Positions 61,454 to 64,000 of a DNA stretch of 64,000 nucleotides are shown here, piece after piece. Source of the stretch: Nocardiopsis metallicus (GTDB lineage: Bacteria; Actinomycetota; Actinomycetes; Streptosporangiales; Streptosporangiaceae); NCBI RefSeq assembly GCF_014201115.1, contig NZ_JACHDO010000001.1, positions 6,510,001-6,574,000 on the forward strand, given 5' to 3'. Made by a program: the position numbers and the translations under genes. A model generated the notes under the pieces. It made no database searches, was not told the origin of the DNA, and saw nothing but the letters and a program-made list of their open reading frames with translations. The first letter of the stretch is position 1. Each line of letters begins with the position of its first letter.

Positions 61454-62286
61454 ACGGGGCTCCTGTTCAGACGGGCATCAACGATCGCGGCGTCATCGGC
61501 TGCTTTAGGGCGGGGCAGCCGGGTGCCGGTGGGGTCCTGGGCCTCAAAGCCGCGCACCTGACCAATGACCCCGTCCGGGCCGACCTCGTCCAAGGCTTGC
61601 AACAGCTCTCGCGGGCCGCGGTGGGTGAAACCGAGCCACCGTGCGGCGCCGTCGCTGAGCAGCACCGCACGGTCAAGGGAGGGAACGGAGCCCGTCAGGG
61701 CTTGGTCGCTCACGGTTGGGTCGGCGGCCGCGACCCAGTACCCACCTTCGATGTTGCGCATGGTGCGTTCGCGTTCGACCTTGGCGATGCGGTGCCGCTG
61801 GTGTGCGCTGGTGCCCAGCTGGTGGGACTCCATTGCGGCCTTCTCGGTGGGGGCGATGGTGTCGATGCGGTCATCGCACACCACGATCAGTTCCTGGCCG
61901 GGGGGTTGCAGGATCAGGGTGGAGTCGGACAGCACCAGGTGGTCCCACCCCTGGCCGGGCCTCTGGCGCAGGGCCACCACGGTGGTTGAGGGGGTGCCCG
62001 GGTGGGTCAGGTCGCAGTCGGGGTGGGTGGCGGCGACGGTGGTGATGGCTTGGGCCAACAACGCGGGCAGGGTGGACAGGTGGTGGTCAGGGCGGGTGAG
62101 CAGGGTGTGCAGGGTGCAGCCGAGCTGGTGCACGTACCAGGCGGTGCCGTGAGGGCAGCCGTTGGCCAGTTCAGCGGGGCCGCCGGCCCCGTCCAGCAGC
62201 ACCATCGCTGTAGGGGTGGCGCGGATCCAGTCCTCGTTGGGGTGGTGAGCAGAGCCGGCCGCCACGGTGGAGCGGATGAGACTCAC
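61450..62286 (-). CDS. PP2C-like phosphatase
   Basis: A 278-residue protein with the PP2C pattern: HPNEDWI, AMVLLDGAGG (metal Asp near residue 29), STTVVALRQ, HLVLSDSTLIL, AVLLSDGAARWL and ADDAAIV. It probably removes phosphate from Ser/Thr proteins, and could counter the kinase-like protein encoded at 49811 (inference). GTG at 62286 overlaps the upstream stop. Confidence 0.72.
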   Translation of the reverse strand: MSLIRSTVAAGSAHHPNEDWIRATPTAMVLLDGAGGPAELANGCPHGTAWYVHQLGCTLHTLLTRPDHHLSTLPALLAQAITTVAATHPDCDLTHPGTPSTTVVALRQRPGQGWDHLVLSDSTLILQPPGQELIVVCDDRIDTIAPTEKAAMESHQLGTSAHQRHRIAKVERERTMRNIEGGYWVAAADPTVSDQALTGSVPSLDRAVLLSDGAARWLGFTHRGPRELLQALDEVGPDGVIGQVRGFEAQDPTGTRLPRPKAADDAAIVDARLNRSPV

Positions 62287-62927
62287 CGGGCGGCCCCCTG
62301 CAGGTCGAAGAGGGCCAGCGGGGGCTCCCACTGGTAGGTGTGGCGATCGGCGTCCTGGGTGACCATCACCAACGCCACCTGGGAGAACACCGGCTCGGCG
62401 CGGGAGGGGCGGCAGGCGCGCAGGGCGCTGGCCACCGGCCCGGAGTCGCCGTTGGTGTGGCAGTAGCCGGTGGTGATGTGCGGGGCGCCGGTGCGGTAGG
62501 AGGCGCGGGCCTGGCCCAGGACGGTGCCCAAGGCCGTGCCGGTCACCTCGACGAGCTGGTCGAAATCCTCATCTGGTGCCAGGTCCAGGCTGGGCCCATA
62601 CCTGCCCACGTGCGGTGCGGCCTGAAGTGTGAACGCCGCTAGCGGCTCCAGCTGGGAGTGCAGTCGGTCGATGAGCTCGCCCATCACCGGCTTGTTCAGG
62701 GGTGGGGCGTGGGGGTTGGTGACCATCTGGACCGTGGCGTGCAGCCACGGCTCCTGGACCGGGGTGAGCAGGTGCGTGAACTTGGTGGTGAGGATGGTGC
62801 GGTGGCGGCGGGCGAGGTCGAAGAACCCTTGGTTCCTCTGGTCTTGCCGGTCGGGGATCAGGTACAGGTGCGGGACATGGCTGTTGGGGGGCCACTGGGC
62901 TGTGCCGTGGCCGATGAAGGGGTGCAC
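62283..62927 (-). CDS. 2H phosphoesterase 1
   Basis: A 214-residue protein of the 2H (2'-5' RNA ligase-like) superfamily with both HxTx motifs: LHATVQM near residue 64 and PHITTGY near 150. The N-terminus is PHLYLIPDRQDQRNQG. Such enzymes hydrolyse cyclic phosphodiester or 2'-5' bonds; phage members (Acb1) destroy cyclic-nucleotide immune signals. GTG start. Confidence 0.78.
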   Translation of the reverse strand: MHPFIGHGTAQWPPNSHVPHLYLIPDRQDQRNQGFFDLARRHRTILTTKFTHLLTPVQEPWLHATVQMVTNPHAPPLNKPVMGELIDRLHSQLEPLAAFTLQAAPHVGRYGPSLDLAPDEDFDQLVEVTGTALGTVLGQARASYRTGAPHITTGYCHTNGDSGPVASALRACRPSRAEPVFSQVALVMVTQDADRHTYQWEPPLALFDLQGAAR

Positions 62928-63032
62928 GGGCCGTCCTTTCTGCGGTCTGTCACGGGGGTGGTGGGGTGGGACTGTTCACGGCGGGTCCTGCTGGAGGGCG
63001 CCGCCCAGGGGGAAGGTCGCCACCGGTTCGGC

Positions 63033-63632
63033 TCATTCGAACCGGCGCGGTCCCTGGCGTTGGATGGCCATCACCAGGGACATCGAGGACAGGCGCAGCG
63101 GCCTGGAGCCCAGGGCGCGCAGCGCCGCGCTCAACGGTGCGTCATCGCCTGCGGTGTGGCAGTACCCGGCGGTGATGTGCGCACGCCGGTAGGAATCACC
63201 CGAGTGTTCGGGTCCCAGGACCCGGGCCGCTACCTGAGTGCACACCCTGACCGGGTCAGTGAAGTGCTCGGTGGGCTCCAGGCCCACCCGCACACTCCAG
63301 GGCCCCAGGACGGGGGTGGCCTGCAAGGTCAGAGGGGGTTGGTGGTCCAGGTGCGGCTGCAGTTCGCGTGCCAGGGCGTGCAGTGTTTCCGGTGAGGGCA
63401 CGGTGGCGTGGAGGGGCGAGAGCATCCGCACGGTGGCATGCCACCACCGGGTCGGTACCGGATCCATCAGGGCGCTGAACTGGTGGGCGAGCAGGTCGTG
63501 GCAGCCTGCGGCCAGCTGAGCGAAGCCAGCGTTGTGCTCATCGGCAAGGTCAGGGAGCAGGTACAGGTGCGGCACGGCGCGGTCCGGCCACCGTGAGGAG
63601 GCCATATCCAGGGGTTGCAGCATTAGATCCAT
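63033..63632 (-). CDS. 2H phosphoesterase 2
   Basis: A 199-residue paralogue of the previous protein. It shares PHLYLLPDLADEHNAG, WHATVRM (about 65) and AHITAGYCHTAGDD (about 151), so both HxTx/HxTA motifs are present. ATG at 63632 overlaps the upstream nuclease-fold gene. The two arose by tandem duplication and have diverged. Confidence 0.78.
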   Translation of the reverse strand: MDLMLQPLDMASSRWPDRAVPHLYLLPDLADEHNAGFAQLAAGCHDLLAHQFSALMDPVPTRWWHATVRMLSPLHATVPSPETLHALARELQPHLDHQPPLTLQATPVLGPWSVRVGLEPTEHFTDPVRVCTQVAARVLGPEHSGDSYRRAHITAGYCHTAGDDAPLSAALRALGSRPLRLSSMSLVMAIQRQGPRRFE

Positions 63633-64000
63633 TCCGGGAGTGCGGCGTTCAGGTCCACCCGGGCCGGGTCCAGGCGGGTCAGGACCAGGTGGTGGTCGGA
63701 GAACTCGTGGGCGTGGGCCTGGTAGTCCACCACCGCAGGGGTCAGAGGCGGGGTGAGCCAGAACTGGTCGACCCTGCATCGACCGCGCCCGGTCGCGCCC
63801 AGCAGTGAGGTGTCGCCGGCGCGTTGGGCCACCAGAGCGGCTGCGTCGCTCAGGCCCCCTGTGGCCAGGGTGCGGGCGACGATCCGGTTGGGGGAGTAGG
63901 TGCCGTCCTGCTCCCGGATCCACCGTGAGGAGCGGTTGTAGGGCGGGATGGTGTCCGGGTCGGGGATGGCGTGGGAGTCGAGGGGGAAGTGGTTGATATC
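63623..64000 (-). CDS. Endonuclease/exonuclease/phosphatase-fold protein 2 (cut by right edge)
   Basis: C-terminal 125 residues of a second EEP-fold protein. The first visible residues DINHFPLDS are consistent with the metal-binding Asp-x-Asn motif, and HEFSDHHLVLTRLDP carries the C-terminal SDH motif. The CRVDQFWLTPPLTPAVVDY stretch matches RVDRFHLTQPLLEHVVD of protein 1, so the two are paralogues. The N-terminus lies beyond base 64000. Confidence 0.72.
   Translation of the reverse strand, partial: DINHFPLDSHAIPDPDTIPPYNRSSRWIREQDGTYSPNRIVARTLATGGLSDAAALVAQRAGDTSLLGATGRGRCRVDQFWLTPPLTPAVVDYQAHAHEFSDHHLVLTRLDPARVDLNAALPEWI

Overview
The window is very GC-rich, with dense, overlapping (ATGA/GTGA-coupled) genes, frequent GTG starts and actinobacterial protein families throughout. 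It suggests an actinomycete of the Nocardiopsis/Streptomonospora kind; the genus is an inference. Most of it looks like an accessory replicon (conjugative plasmid or integrative conjugative element), because a type IV secretion (T4SS) locus, a ParB-like gene, a replication-relaxation gene and phage-like genes surround one large transposon. No rRNA, tRNA or CRISPR array was seen, and no canonical relaxase or replication initiator was recognised.

Layout. (1) 1-5754, minus: a Tad-type pilus assembly operon: lipoprotein, PKD-like exported protein, CpaB/SAF, CpaE/TadZ, TadA, TadB and TadC (cut by the left edge), with a promoter at 5824-5851. (2) 6050-10388: phage/plasmid-like accessory genes: a two-gene unit resembling single-strand-annealing functions, a divergent promoter built on a near-perfect palindrome, a GNAT-like protein, small ORFs and an XRE regulator. 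(3) 10402-31649: a complete Tn7-like transposon with 24-bp terminal inverted repeats, a 5-bp target duplication (GAGGA), and tnsA-tnsB-tnsC-tniQ at its right side. Its cargo has two themes. One is extracytoplasmic thiol redox and respiratory assembly: two membrane-tethered DsbA-like oxidoreductases, CcdA, a CPVC membrane protein, CtaG and DUF2243, with a BlaI/M56 regulatory pair. The other is reactive-sulfur detoxification: a CstR-like repressor, two MBL-rhodanese persulfide dioxygenases, a rhodanese-YgaP protein, TSUP exporter, DUF302 and DUF2892, with three CstR-type operators. A tniQ fragment next to the left end and a decayed second left end beside intact tniQ show that the element was built from two related elements.

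(4) 31774-46930: the conjugation locus. It has a sigma-like factor, a TcpC/D/E/F/H/G-type T4SS operon ending in a cell-wall hydrolase, a C5-cytosine methyltransferase, 12-bp tandem repeats (iteron-like), a separate T4CP N-terminal-like protein, a TraD/VirD4-like ATPase and a replication-relaxation protein. (5) 47069-54968: one tightly coupled operon of ParB-like, DUF4417, a small protein, an 858-aa protein with a C-terminal kinase-like fold, a 701-aa protein with an ADP-ribosyltransferase-like C-terminus, and a small acidic protein. The two giants share an N-terminal tag. (6) 54998-64000: mostly unknown genes, then a minus-strand operon of two 2H phosphoesterases, two endonuclease/exonuclease/phosphatase-fold proteins, a PP2C-like phosphatase and a small membrane protein.

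Connecting signal. The T4SS operon, the TraD-like gene and the ParB operon are each preceded by the same bipartite motif, TGTCACA-N9-TTTRAGGGCTTGTTC, with invariant spacing. A weaker copy precedes the methyltransferase. It looks like a dedicated promoter or operator for the transfer functions, and the sigma-like gene at 31774 is the obvious candidate partner.
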